Shown: positions 51,733 through 62,151 of the stretch, piece after piece
Layout: every line of letters starts with the position of its first letter
How positions within the stretch are numbered: the first letter of the stretch is position 1
Assembly (NCBI GenBank): GCA_030323885.1
Contig: CM059199.1
Span: forward strand, 42,106,590-42,170,589
Reading direction: 5' to 3'
DNA: 64,000 nt
From: Branchipolynoe longqiensis
Taxonomy: Eukaryota > Annelida > Polychaeta > Phyllodocida > Polynoidae
The notes under the pieces: generated by a model
The model's database searches: none
The model's input: only the letters and a program-made list of their open reading frames with translations
Told to the model about the DNA's origin: nothing
Position numbers and translations under genes: made by a program

Positions 51733-52351
51733 TATATATGTATGCATATCAATTGTAGCGGTTGTCATTTTCACATGAGTTCTATTTTTGATTGTGCTTC
51801 AAAGCAATTCTTGATTAAAGTCACCTATTCCTTTGCTTTAGAATTTCTTACATTTAGTATTAGATAAATATATTAGTTGAAACCTTCCTTCATGATTTGC
51901 TAAGAAACGACATGGAGAGGAAGTGCAGGTAGTCAACGTTTTTCTGTGTTTTTTGGGGGGAAGGGACAGTACCGCCGAATGTTAGCCCTACAAATCGAAC
52001 AACCTGAAATAATAGGGTTATTGGGTGGAAAAAGTATGCACGTCATTTGGCTCTCGAGAAATGAGAGGACAGCAGTGAACTGTGGACAGCAGCAGGCAAG
52101 GTGTGAAAACCCACTGGCCAATCGGGTGAGATGGAATGTGGACTCATCTGTCTAGCAGAAGTAAAGTCCAATGCGCTGGAGACAGGCCGATACTGTGTAT
52201 TGCTGTCATGCTCTAGAAAGGAGGTATGTTCTATTGTTAAGTGTACTAGAGCCAACATATCCTGGAGCATATCATTGTATGTAAACCATCACAGGTGACA
52301 ATGAACAAGTCACCTTCGGTAACAATGCACTGTCCACCATGCAGCAAACCA
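51733..52351. other. No recognisable feature
   Basis: Open frames on both strands around 51930-52160 lack recognisable motifs or paired splice sites. Confidence 0.4.
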
Positions 52352-52406
52352 TTATGTACAGTCGGTACTCATGGTGACTTCATAGTGCTGCCCTACTGGG
52401 AGCTTG
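52352..52406 (-). mobile_element. SINE-A short fragment
   Basis: TCGGTACTCATGGTGACTTC and GTGCTGCCCTACTGGGAG. Confidence 0.6.
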
Positions 52407-52749
52407 GGCCAAATGAAAGGTGCGTAGTGCGATGGTTTTAAGTTTCTGTTATTTTTCTGAGATACATATCTGAATTTGATTGTTATAGTCTACACTACTT
52501 TGGCTTGAAGCAAAAGTTCTGTTATTTTAAATAGATACATTTTGAGATATTTGAAGTGCAAATATGGACAAGTAGTTTTGGAAAGAATGTCCAAATTTGA
52601 GACCACTATAGGCTTCAGCACAGATATTTGTTTGGACACAGTTTATGTAGCAAATTGAAGTGTGACTTAAATTCTGAAAATAAAGTGCAGACAATGCAAT
52701 AAGTAATGAGTATAAGGTACATTAAATCTTTTTTTTTTTCCTTCTTTTT
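52407..52749. other. No recognisable feature
   Basis: AT-rich DNA ending in a T run that adjoins the SINE-B copy. Confidence 0.45.
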
Positions 52750-52968
52750 TTCTTGAAGATTTATATTGCCTATTATGGATAAGCCTGAATAGACTTGTTT
52801 TCACCATTAGACAGTTTGTCGATAGAAAGCCCCAGCCTACACCTTTACCGACCCAAGGGATTTTTAACCTCCCACACCACATAGACATGGTATGAGAGCA
52901 ACCGGCCTTTGATGACACTGTCAGTTATCCACAGAGGTGGAAATCCAAATTGGCAGAGGTGGGGGCAT
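52750..52968 (-). mobile_element. SINE-B2-type copy, head truncated
   Basis: Minus-strand body and the B2 3' end (complement of GACAAACTGTCTAATGGTG); stops before the tRNA-like head. Confidence 0.8.
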
Positions 52969-53526
52969 TTTAGATTTGTATGAACGGTTTTAGTTGTTGG
53001 TTTAGGATTTCCAATCCAGTAGATAATAATAAATTGACTTAGTCTTAGTTCAATATGATCAGATACTCTTTTATTCATTGTGTTGTTTTGTACGCAGTAG
53101 GATTTGGGTCTTAGTTGGGATATTTTTGTGTTTATAAATCAAGATGTAGTTGTGGTATCCTATGGTATGTAATCGGTTATTCATGGATACCCATGAATTA
53201 CAGCCGTTTTCCTAAAGAAGTGTATATTTCTGCTTTGGTTTTTTAGCACCGAAGTGTTTCACTGGCTCCGTCTCAATATGACCTCCGATGTTGCTAGGTT
53301 GGAGACCCCCAAAGTATAAATCTATATATAAGAGAGAGGTGTGATTGCTTTCACGGTAACCTACCCTGACGACTACATTGTTGATCTAATCATTCAGAAT
53401 TTCACGATAAGAAACCTGGATGAACTAATCGTTTACATTTTAACAGTGTTCTGTAATTAGTTGCCTGTCAGCTTAGGCATGTCTCAGGTCCATTCCGTAA
53501 AAGCACATTCTATATTTATTTGTATC
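52969..53526. other. No recognisable gene; trace of SINE-A tail
   Basis: CAATATGACCTCCGATGTTG with CTAGG near 53277-53301 resembles the SINE-A tail. Otherwise unassigned. Confidence 0.35.
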
Positions 53527-53587
53527 CATCATCAGCATCTTCATCATGCTGTCGATTGTGATGCGACAAAGACTGCTTTCATTACTT
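53527..53587 (-). mobile_element. RTE-like LINE 3' end, about 60 bp
   Basis: The complement reads GAAAGCAGTCTTTGTCGCAT, then GACAGCATGATGAAGATG, the 3' UTR and GAT tail of the LINE at 16-18 kb. Confidence 0.85.
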
Positions 53588-54145
53588 GTTGTGTTAGCAC
53601 TCCTTTAATATACAAATCACATTAAATATTTGTGTGTTGGTAAGTGAGCTATATGCTTAATTGGACTCCATACAACCATTATTTTGTTTAAAAAACAAAA
53701 CAATATGCTAATAAATCGGATGGATTAGAGTGCAGGTTGTGCAGCTTATGCAGATTAAAATGCAAATGTTTAGTTCATCTACGTTTTTTATCGTGAAATC
53801 CGGAATGATTACCGCAACAATGTACTAATAAGGCTAGGTCATGTTGAAAGCAGTTATAGGTCTTATAACTAGAGAACGCTTTGTGAGTTTTAAACTTCGC
53901 AACATCGGAGGTCATATCAGGACAGGGCCAGAGGGACACTTCCCTGCTGAAAACACATACACAAATATACACTTCTTTATGAAAGTATATTCAATGTATG
54001 CTCATATACTGAATTACGTCTCAATCACCTTTTAAAGTATTTATGAGTGTCATCAAGGGCTTACAATAGGAAATATTGTGCCCAGATGCTACGTGAAGCA
54101 ATCACTCTATCCATGCCTACCTGTCTATGTGGCTCTTTGCTTAAT
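53588..54145. other. No recognisable gene; trace of SINE-A tail
   Basis: GCAACATCGGAGGTCATATC at about 53900 is a SINE-A tail remnant in inverse orientation to that near 53280. Confidence 0.35.
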
Positions 54146-55127
54146 GGCCCTGTCACACTATGACATAATGCGGTAGTATAACCCAATGTAGGTGAAATTT
54201 GGCCATTACGTCGAGATACGTTGAGATGCATTTCTCGTTTGTTAAACCTACATAGAGATAAATTGAGTTGCGTCGAGTTATGTCAAGATACGGTGACACA
54301 CGTCATGGTTTTGGACATACCCAAAATGTTTGATGTAGCTCGACGTAAAGGCCATTACGTTGGGTTATGTTGGGTTACATTGGGCTTATGTTGCGCTGAC
54401 GTTAGGCTTACGTTGAGATATATTAGATATTTGTTAGAGCTACGGCGGTATACGTTGAGCTATGTTGACTTATGGTAGACTGACGGATAGCCAGGAGGAA
54501 CGTGTAGCCCACGCGCTGACAACGTGGTGTTAACGTATCTCAACATAGGTCTATCATGTCTCTGATGTGTGCCTAACGTTAGTCTAACATAAGTCTAACG
54601 TGTCTTGACGTATTCGAGGTAGTTGATGAACGGCTGGCATGCGCGTAACATATGTAACATGCTCCAACGTTCATCAAACGTAACCGAATGTCCTGTGAAC
54701 ATGGTGTGAATGTTTTGCCTCGGTTTCCGTACCCTGAGCATGCTGGGCTGTCATTAGACTGACAGTGCTCACTCGCTGGCCTGACATCGACTCCCATTAC
54801 AAATTAGGCCAGAGTCACACTTAGCTACGTTAGGGCAGGCGTAATTACGTGAGTCCTACGCTGAGCTGTCGCTAGGATTTCGCTAGGCTGATGTCGTGCG
54901 TGCTGGAGGCTCGTTAGCCTTATGTTGGGCCTTTTTTTTTTTTTTTACGTTCTAACTTGTTGAGACACGTTATAACTACGTTGGACCAACGTTTCGCCTA
55001 CATCCACTACGTTGTACTGACGCCCAATTTGGCCCTGAAACGCCAAGAATTTCTACGTATCTCAATGTAAAAAAGTGATTTTTACGTTGCCCACTCGCTG
55101 GCCTGTTACATCGTAGTGTGACAGGGA
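54146..55127. mobile_element. GTCACA-border element E3 (about 980 bp)
   Basis: Ends GGCCCTGTCACACTATGA and TCGTAGTGTGACAGGG. The left part iterates TACGTTGAGATACG words; from about 54520 the complement (CTAACGT, CTCAACAT) prevails. A second border-like start (GGCCAGAGTCACACTTAGC) near 54807 suggests a nested or fused member. Confidence 0.75.
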
Positions 55128-55344
55128 TATAATACATCAGTGCAGCCTACTGATTGTAAGTCATTTAATACTTTACATCCATAAGTTGTTTGATGCTTAG
55201 AATTACATACATAAAACCAACATATGTATGTATACATACATGCATACACACACCATGCACATATGGGCACACGCACATACAGGCATGTACACGCATGTAC
55301 ACAAGCCAACATTTGTCACAAGCCAACATTTGTCACAAGCCAAC

Positions 55345-55440
55345 TTGGTTTTCAGCATTAATAGGTAAAGGCCAAGGAGCAGTGGATTGATGAATGATAT
55401 ATATTAACTGTGATTGAACTTGTCCATAATCAATCACCGC
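55345..55440 (+). mobile_element. Degraded chimeric SINE end (SINE-A core to B1 module)
   Basis: CAGCATTAATAGGTAAAGGC, then CAAGGAGCAGTGGATTGATG: the same junction as at 4.58 and 10.42 kb, at lower identity. Confidence 0.5.
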
Positions 55441-55724
55441 AAAAACTGAAATTTGAACAATTACCTTATCCACAATAAAGGAACATCAAAGATGCAGATT
55501 GCGATGCTTTTCAGGTTTTTTTTTTTTCAATTTCTGATATAAATACATTTGATTACTCGTTATAATCACATTTACATTACCTTGACATATATTTTAATTT
55601 AAATGACAAACTTTGGAGTAATTTGGAATGTAAAGATGCAGACTTAATCTTGGCAAGCATATCAAAACTAATAGGCCATATACTTCAGCAGTGAAAGGTT
55701 CTATTACAGATTCTATTAAATTGA
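55441..55724. other. No recognisable feature
   Basis: AT-rich DNA with a T run at 55516-55528. Confidence 0.4.
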
Positions 55725-56048
55725 ATTTGTATTCTCTTCTATGAAGCAAACAAATGCTTAATAAATGCACTAGTATCTAAGCTTTACATGTACTATCAAA
55801 TCAAGGTAACTTAACTTACAGATTAACTTACAGATCCTCTTCTGGCTGATCTAGGCCCTCATGAGCCTCTAATGCCAGCTCGTTAGGGCAAAAACAAACT
55901 TTATTTTTGCACATATATATGGGTCGACGATGCCCTGAAGTCATGTAATTGTGGGTGTCCTCTCCAATGTCTGTCCAGCCTTCTCTCAAATGTAAATGTT
56001 TCGGTTCAGAACAAATTGACGCCTTCCTCGGACTATGCAACTGTAACA
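55725..56048 (+). repeat. Dispersed repeat M, longest copy
   Basis: The left part (TTTGTATTCTCTTCTATGAA, GCTTAATAAATGCACTAGTA) and right part (CCTCGGACTATGCAACTGTA) match the other M copies, but about 200 bases of extra sequence lie between. That extra part is mostly the exon-like segment below. Confidence 0.5.
55832..56040 (-). CDS. Exon-like open segment on the minus strand, unrecognised
   Basis: On the minus strand an acceptor with pyrimidine-rich run (CTGTCCTTTGTGTTACAG) opens a 209-base reading of about 69 codons, including LHSPRKASICSEP, GWTDIGEDTHNYMTSGHRRP and MCKNKVCFCPNELALEAHEG, ending at a donor GTAAGT in phase 2. A second GTAAGT lies 12 bases further and would bring in a stop. 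The sides belong to repeat family M, other copies of which lack the middle. It could be a host exon within duplicated DNA or part of a mobile element. No function is known to me. Confidence 0.3.
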
Positions 56049-56094
56049 CAAAGGACAGAAGTCACCCAGAGTTCATGTATATATATATTTTTTT

Positions 56095-56412
56095 TTTAAA
56101 TGTTAAAAAAAAAGATTGACCCTGTCTATCATTGATAAGTCTGAATAGTCTTCTTTTCACCATTAGACAGTTTGTCGATTGAAATCCCAAGCCTACACTT
56201 TTACCGACCCAAGGGATTTTTAATCTCCCACACCACATAGACATGGTATGAGAGCAACTGGCCTTTGATGACACTGTAAGTTATACACAGCGGTGGAAAT
56301 CCAAATTTGCAGAGGTGGGGGGCACATGGAATCGAACCACCGACCTTCACATAAGGAGTCTGACCTAGACAAAAGTCAGATTCTCTAATCACTCTGCCAC
56401 AGAGAACACCCC
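56095..56412 (-). mobile_element. SINE-B2, full-length
   Basis: Complete minus-strand copy: T run and B2 3' end, body, box B complement (GGAATCGAACCACCGACC) and head complement (CTCTAATCACTCTGCCACAG). Confidence 0.9.
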
Positions 56413-56476
56413 GAATATGTACAATGTTCCCCTTAATTTTAGGATACCTCAAGCAGGTTCAGTAGAGCGAGACAAG

Positions 56477-56537
56477 ATGTGGTGTGTGCTGCTGTTACTG
56501 GCAATTGCGGCATGCTGCAATGCGCATGCGCAGAGAG
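56477..56537 (+). CDS. Trypsin-like serine protease, exon 1 (signal peptide)
   Basis: The start ATG follows GAGACAAG. The exon encodes MWCVLLLLAIAACCNAHAQR, a typical secretory signal peptide: a short N-terminus, a hydrophobic core and small residues at the end. The donor GTAAGT follows in phase 1. TTAATTTTAG 30 bases upstream could be an acceptor, so an upstream 5' UTR exon is possible. The exon contains a TGCGCATGCGCA palindrome of NRF1 type inside the coding sequence. Together with the next two exons it gives the first 102 residues of a secreted zymogen of the S1 family. The gene runs off the right end of the window. It is the only host gene I can name. Confidence 0.75.
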
Positions 56538-57290
56538 GTAAGTTATAAGAAATAAGTCATGTTCTTCTACAAGCAAAGTTTATAGTTTGCATTGTCCAAG
56601 GGTTTGACTTTCTGCCATTTCTTATAGATATATATTAGAGTTATCGTTAGGTTTTACATTACTTTAGCTTGAAGTAACTCCAATTGATCTGGTTAATCAT
56701 AGATACAGAAGTATATTAGGTTGGTCCTTATTATCCGACTTGCCTTAGTTTGGAATAACCTTCAATTTATGAGGCTAAACATATATAAATATATTAGGTT
56801 GATCGCTATTATGGGCCTTACTTTAATTTGAACTAAAATTTAAAGGGAAGAAGAAAAAAGTTTAAAGACAAATCTAGAACCATGCAATACCATTATAATG
56901 CATATTCACTGAATGCATAATACTTCTATCGAATTAGATTTGTATGCAGTTACTATTGCAGCTGCTAGTTCATTAATAATATTATAATACTTGTATTATT
57001 AAACAGCAATTTCATGCATTTACTACTGCAACTGATAGTTTCATTCATGAATCAAGGAATTGCATTGTATGACCGGAAGAACAGTGCTCTGGCCCTAACA
57101 GGAGACATTATTCAATGAATAAACTATATTTAGTTAAGATGTACACAGATGTGCATACAAGGCATGCACGGTCATCCACATAGCTACACATGTTTGCAAG
57201 TGGATGAACAGGCATGTATATGTTTGCGCATGCATAAATAGTCAAGTACATATTTGCTGACGCCTGCGCAGACATGCAAATGCATTCACA

Positions 57291-57295
<5 letters not shown>

Positions 57296-57340
<45 letters not shown>
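57296..57340. repeat. (TA)n microsatellite
   Basis: About 22 uninterrupted TA units in intron 1. Confidence 0.95.
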
Positions 57341-57365
57341 CCCATAGTGTTGTATCAATAGAATG

Positions 57366-57430
57366 TGGATCCCCCAATTTCCCAAAACAGGAGACGGATG
57401 CTCAACTCATTAGGTCATCCCGCCTGGTCG
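57366..57430 (-). mobile_element. SINE-A2 head fragment
   Basis: CCCAAAACAGGAGACGGATG and TCATCCCGCCTGGTCG, the minus-strand head only. Confidence 0.7.
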
Positions 57431-57675
57431 AACATAAGTAATGACACTACCACATCCTTGTTCCCTCTGCTATATACACTGGCCGTTGCTAAACTACTTA
57501 CTATCTACTGCTTCAGGGTTTGGTCACATCATGCAAATTCACATATATAATCCCATATTGTTGTATGTAATATCAATATAATGGCATATGTATAAGTGAC
57601 CTATAATCTATTATGGGAATATAAGAAAAGACGCTACATCTCAGTTCCCTTTGATATATACTGACCATTGCTTAA

Positions 57676-58000
57676 GCCCCTGTCACACTATCCCTTATGG
57701 TGTCAGCGTATGCTGACGCTTGTGATTTTGCACCAAACCCTTGGTGTACGCTGGTGTATGCTGATGCATGCTGGTGCATGATGGTGTATGCTGGTGTATG
57801 CTGGTGTACACTGAGACAAGCTATGGGTATGTTTCGCATAAATAGTATTCGTTAGCAGCCCACTAGTTTATGCTGAGATAAGTTATGGGTAAGTTTGGCA
57901 TAAGTAGTATTTTTGAGCATGTTCAAAATCCTGCCTTATGACACTTTGTGTCACATACATCGGTATATGCTGATGCAATACAGCATAGTTTGACAGGGCC
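57676..58000. mobile_element. GTCACA-border element E4 (about 325 bp)
   Basis: Ends GCCCCTGTCACACTATC and CATAGTTTGACAGGGCC. The interior iterates TGCTGGTGTATGCTGGTG words and TATGCTGATGC. It lies in intron 1 between two halves of a direct repeat. Confidence 0.8.
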
Positions 58001-58360
58001 TTTAACTACCTACTATCTCCTGCTTCAGTGCTTAGTTACATCACGCAAATTCACATATATAATCCCATATTGTTGTATGTATTATCAATAGGATTGCATA
58101 TGTATATGATGTGATCTATAATCTATTATGGGAATATAAATAAGCACACTAGCACATCTCTGTTCCCTCTGCTATATATAGTGACCGTTGCTTAACTACC
58201 TAATATGTACATGGCTTAGTTCCATCTGCGGCCGCACCGGCGCCACCTCCGAGTGGCGTTTGGCCACACTTATACCAGCTGAGTCTGGTCCCTGCAGCAT
58301 CCAAACCAGCGCTGACAGTCAGCTTTTAAAATATATTGTTGACTGGCCTTGACCTTGCAG

Positions 58361-58476
58361 CTGATGACAATGACATTACGAAGCGTCAGATGGAGGACAT
58401 CGATAGGTTGCTGCGCAGGGTCATTGGAGGGCAGAAGGTCAAGGAGGGAATGTGGCCCTGGCTGGTTGCCCTCACG
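58361..58476 (+). CDS. Trypsin-like serine protease, exon 2 (propeptide and activation site)
   Basis: The acceptor TTGACCTTGCAG and donor GTAAGA bound 116 bases that continue exon 1 in frame (phase 1 to phase 0). It encodes an acidic propeptide (ADDNDITKRQMEDIDRLLRR) followed by VIGGQKVKEGMWPWLVALT. RR/VIGG is the trypsin-like activation cleavage site: the freed Val/Ile N-terminus normally completes the active site. WPWLVAL is the standard strand after it. A dibasic activation site suggests cleavage by a trypsin- or furin-like enzyme. Confidence 0.85.
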
Positions 58477-59015
58477 GTAAGATAAATGTTGTCTGCTAAT
58501 ATGGATATTCCAATGTAGTGGTCTCAATTTTGTTAAGGCGGACTGACGATTCCCTAAAATTTGAGGTCAATCTTCACTGGTTATGAATTTCACCAACGTA
58601 AAACTAGAATAAAGGGGCTAGAGCCTAGAGGTAATTTTCTGAGAACAGAGGCTGCAAGGTCATCTGATGTAGTGTGTGTGCACTCACAACCATCATTCAA
58701 GAGCTAACTCCTAACAATTCTTCAAATGACCTCATACCCTGACCTCACAAAATCACAGCGTAAACTGAGTATCCCTACTAATACTAGCACAGGGGGTAGG
58801 TATATACCAAAATGTAGCAAATTTGGACCAAAACAAATAACATGAAAAACTAACATAACTACTAACCGCTAAGATGACAAGGCTACTACCAAATGGAGAC
58901 TATCACTGTTCAGCAATGAAAACTAGCTGCAAAGTGGCTTACTCGTTATGGACTGGGTAAATAAATCATCACCAAAAAGAAAATAATGCATCCATCCCAT
59001 TGTGATATCACACCT

Positions 59016-59736
59016 GGGCCCATATGTATGAGCCAATCTTTAACCGGACCTGGGTTAAAGGAGGGTGCCGGGTTAGCTAACCCCAGAGTTCCAAATGTGT
59101 CATGGGGTATGTATGTGACCAAAGCGCGCCCGAGTTAGCTAACTTATTAGTTATTTAGCAACTTAGGGGGCCTATGCGGCGGCGATGTGTTTACTTTACA
59201 TTCGTCGATTCGACACTATTAATAGCGCCACCAATGCGGCCTTAGCCTTAATAACGGTTTGAATTCATGGTTAAATTGATAAAATTTCACTTATTGCATA
59301 TGTAATTCTGTTAAATATGATCGCATTCACTAGATTTGGGCGTAAAACATTGTTGCTGGTGTTATGCCAGTATGGATATCGATGTCGCTGCGGTGGCGGT
59401 GATTTGTTTATTTTACATTCGCCGATTCGACACTATTAATATCGCCGCCAATGCGGCGGTAGCCTTAATAACGGTTCAAATTTATGGTTAAATTGATAAA
59501 ATTTAACTTATTGCGTATGTAATTCTGTTAAATATGATCGCATTGAATACATTTGGCCATAATCGGTGCCTAACCCCACCTTTAACCCTCCTTTCGCATG
59601 GGGTTAGTGCAGGTGACTTTACGCTTGCCGAGTTAGTTTAACCCCGACACATACATACGCAGTTTTCGCCGCTAACCCGGGAAATCCGCACGAAGCCGGG
59701 TTACGACTGCTAACCCAGTCTCATACATATAGGCCC
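59016..59736. mobile_element. Composite MITE family L, copy 4
   Basis: Ends GGGCCCATATGTATGAG and CTCATACATATAGGCCC. Arms iterate GGGTTA/TTAACC words. Two tandem core units in inverse orientation to copy 1 (AATTCTGTTAAATATGATCG). Confidence 0.85.
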
Positions 59737-61136
59737 TGTGAGGATTACTGACTGTCCCCAAGCTATGATTCATTGTTAATATTTTCCACAAAATGGGGAA
59801 TTGGGCACACAAACTCAGCACACTACCTCGTAACCAAGTACGCGTAACCTGAATGCCATCTGTATATTCAGATTCCACTATTTTAAGATTATGACAATTG
59901 ATGCCATCTAGCGGCTCTTTTATGAATCTTAATGCCAGACTCGCTGTCACAAGTAACTATGGACGCTTCTATTTGCCATCACCTAGCTAGTAATTAAGAA
60001 CTAACTTCACATACTTCACCTACCATAATTCCTTTTTGAATATGCAAAATACTGTACAACTGCACATTCCCTTTACTTTGTCCCGAGCACCAAGACACAC
60101 AACGCAGGGTCGCATCAGATATTTGCAGTCCAACCCACCCTAGAAGATAAGTAGACAACACTAAGGGTTAAGAAACTCCTCACTAAGAACCTTTACGACT
60201 TGCAAATTCATGTAACAACAAACAAATATAAAATAAATCCCAATATAGGCCTATACATGAACTGGGTATGTGTCGCTCAATTATAGGCCCCATTGTTTGA
60301 ACTCATCTTGCACCTATAAGTATAACTGCATGCTCTCCCTCACCCAAATATGGCAGGGTTTTGGTTGCCATACATTTCTCTTATAAATAGGTTGCAATGA
60401 AATATATAAGCCACATAACCTGACTGTACAGGCCTCAACTATACTGACCCATGATGGGTCACTAGGACCGGTAGGCACCAACATCTCAGCAGGGCTGTCC
60501 TGGTGGTGGCGCTTTATCACTTAAACCCTGGAATGACCACAATGACTCAAGTAACACCTAACAGGATAGGTGATTGCACTTCATATTGTTGTATCTAATA
60601 GAAGCAAATCTAATTTTAAAATGATGACGCTCCTAGCCATTTCCTATGCCTTCCTATATATGTATGGACGAGGCTATTCCCAGAGTTGCTTTGCTCTGCG
60701 AATTAGCGGAAGAATGATTATTAATCGCAGAGCTGCATAGGATTTGTTCTACTACTTATAGCAAAATCCTCCACGGAAAAATAATACATGATAGCCTGTA
60801 TTATGAATGCTATATTTGAGAAAAACTAACGGAGAAGTTCATCACAAGTGAATTGTAAAATCTAAATTATGCCATTTTATCTTGCAAAGCTTATTTACCA
60901 TTGCAAATTATTTTAAAATATATATGCCAATAAAATAGTTACAAGAAATTACATAAATTATTATCAATTATGTGATAGGTGACATTTTATATCCTTCACC
61001 TACAAAACCTTACGCCTTGGAATTTCTTTTGTTTGCCTAATGGTGTCCTCGAAAACGTCTTGTTTATGGCTGTCACTAAGTGCCTTGATGACCAGCATTG
61101 ATCTTGTTGCAGCTCTGTGAATTACAGTACTGGGGC

Positions 61137-61215
61137 CATATGCATGGACCGGTGTTTGCCTCGCCTAGTGTTAAAAGCTAATGCCAGGGTAGCTATCACC
61201 AGGGTGGTGAAGTAG
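61137..61215 (+). mobile_element. MITE L left-border fragment
   Basis: CTGGGGCCATATGCATGGAC followed by AGGGTAGCTATCACCAGGG, with no core or right border. Confidence 0.5.
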
Positions 61216-61317
61216 GTCAAGATCTATGAAGGGGCATGAAAAGTGGACATTTATGTAAAATTAGTTTTGGCAAGCACGCCAAAACCCTGACACCATTGGC
61301 TGATGCTGTAACAAGTC

Positions 61318-61462
61318 ATACTGAATTGACTCAGTATTCCCTTCTATATGACAAATATTGCTTAATAAGCGCATCAGTATCAAAGTTATGTAGAATCAAA
61401 TCTAAATAATTGTTTTCGTTTTGAAAATGTGATGCTTCATCGGACTATATGCAGCTCTAAAA
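61318..61462 (+). repeat. Dispersed repeat M, copy 4
   Basis: GACTCAGTATTCCCTTCTAT, AATCAAATCTAAATAATTG and CATCGGACTATATGCAGCTC in order. Confidence 0.65.
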
Positions 61463-61555
61463 GGCATCAGACTTACTGAAAATTGTATTTTATGTAGCAG
61501 AATGAAGTGTTGCTCATATCTGAATGGATATATTGTTAATCATTATGACGCATAG

Positions 61556-61686
61556 GGGAGCATACCGACTAGGTCCTTCTTTAAGTTCGACTACGCCTAC
61601 GTGAACCACTTCTGTGGCGCCTCTCTCATCGCAAGGAGGTGGATTCTAACTGCTGCACACTGCTTCCCGCCAAAGACAAGTTACAA
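61556..61686 (+). CDS. Trypsin-like serine protease, exon 3 (catalytic His)
   Basis: The acceptor ATTATGACGCATAG keeps phase 0 from exon 2, and the donor GTATGT leaves phase 2. It encodes GSIPTRSFFKFDYAYVNH, then FCGASLIARRWILTAAHC and FPPKTSYK. TAAHC carries the catalytic His (residue 94 of the precursor), and the two Cys (79 and 95) form the conserved disulfide around it. The loop before HFCGASL is longer than in digestive trypsins. Exons for the catalytic Asp and Ser (GDSGGP) are not in the remaining 2.3 kb, so the gene continues outside. Another in-frame reading past the donor enters a SINE and is not coding. Confidence 0.85.
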
Positions 61687-61767
61687 GTATGTTACACGTT
61701 TCTTTCTCGCCTACTTCAATTCTTACATTTCTATTAGTGGCACTTTTCATCGTTCATTGTGTGCTTT

Positions 61768-62118
61768 GTTTGTTGGTTTGTTTGTTTGTTTGTTGTTTTA
61801 TGTCCTAGCAACATCTAAGGTCATATCAGGACGGGTACCGACTTGTTACAGTGCGCACTCATGGCAAATTTATAGTGCTGTCCCACTGGGAAACCAGGCT
61901 GCCGGCACCATGACCGGATATCCCACTCAGATACATTATCCTGATGCTGAACAAACCAGTCCTTGCCCTATCCTAATAATGCTGAGCGCCCGGCTAGGAA
62001 GCAACAAGTATCAATTTTTAAGTCATCGGTTTGACTCGAACAGGGTTCCAACCCACGACCCCATGATCTACCAGCACTGGAGACTGACGCTCTAACTCAT
62101 TCGGCCATCCCGTCTGGT
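61768..62118 (-). mobile_element. SINE-A, full-length, in intron 3
   Basis: (TTTG)n tail complement, GTCCTAGCAACATCTAAGG, complete core and head complement TTCGGCCATCCCGTCTGG. It is among the best-preserved copies here and lies about 80 bases after the exon 3 donor. Confidence 0.9.
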
Positions 62119-62151
62119 TTTGTTTGTTGGAGTTTTACACCATTGTAATAT

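Larger units (their letters stand above)
56538..58360 (+). other. Intron 1 of the serine protease gene
   Basis: GT...AG intron of 1.8 kb. It holds a (TA)n run (57296-57340), a SINE-A head fragment (57366-57430) and element E4 (57676-58000). Segments near 57535-57670 and 58045-58200 are direct repeats of about 130 bases (ATAATCCCATATTGTTGTAT, TAATCTATTATGGGAATATA) flanking E4. Confidence 0.7.
58477..61555 (+). other. Intron 2 of the serine protease gene
   Basis: 3.1-kb GT...AG intron containing MITE L copy 4, a fragment of another L-type border (near 61137), and repeat M copy 4. 58600-59015 and 59740-61130 hold no feature I recognise, apart from a small hairpin (CTCTGCGAATTA ... TTAATCGCAGAG) near 60691-60732. 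Confidence 0.65.

Noticed and set aside
61601..62095. 164-codon frame starting NHFCGASL and running on
   Set aside because: After the exon 3 donor (GTATGT) it reads into intron and then a minus-strand SINE-A. Only the first part is protease.
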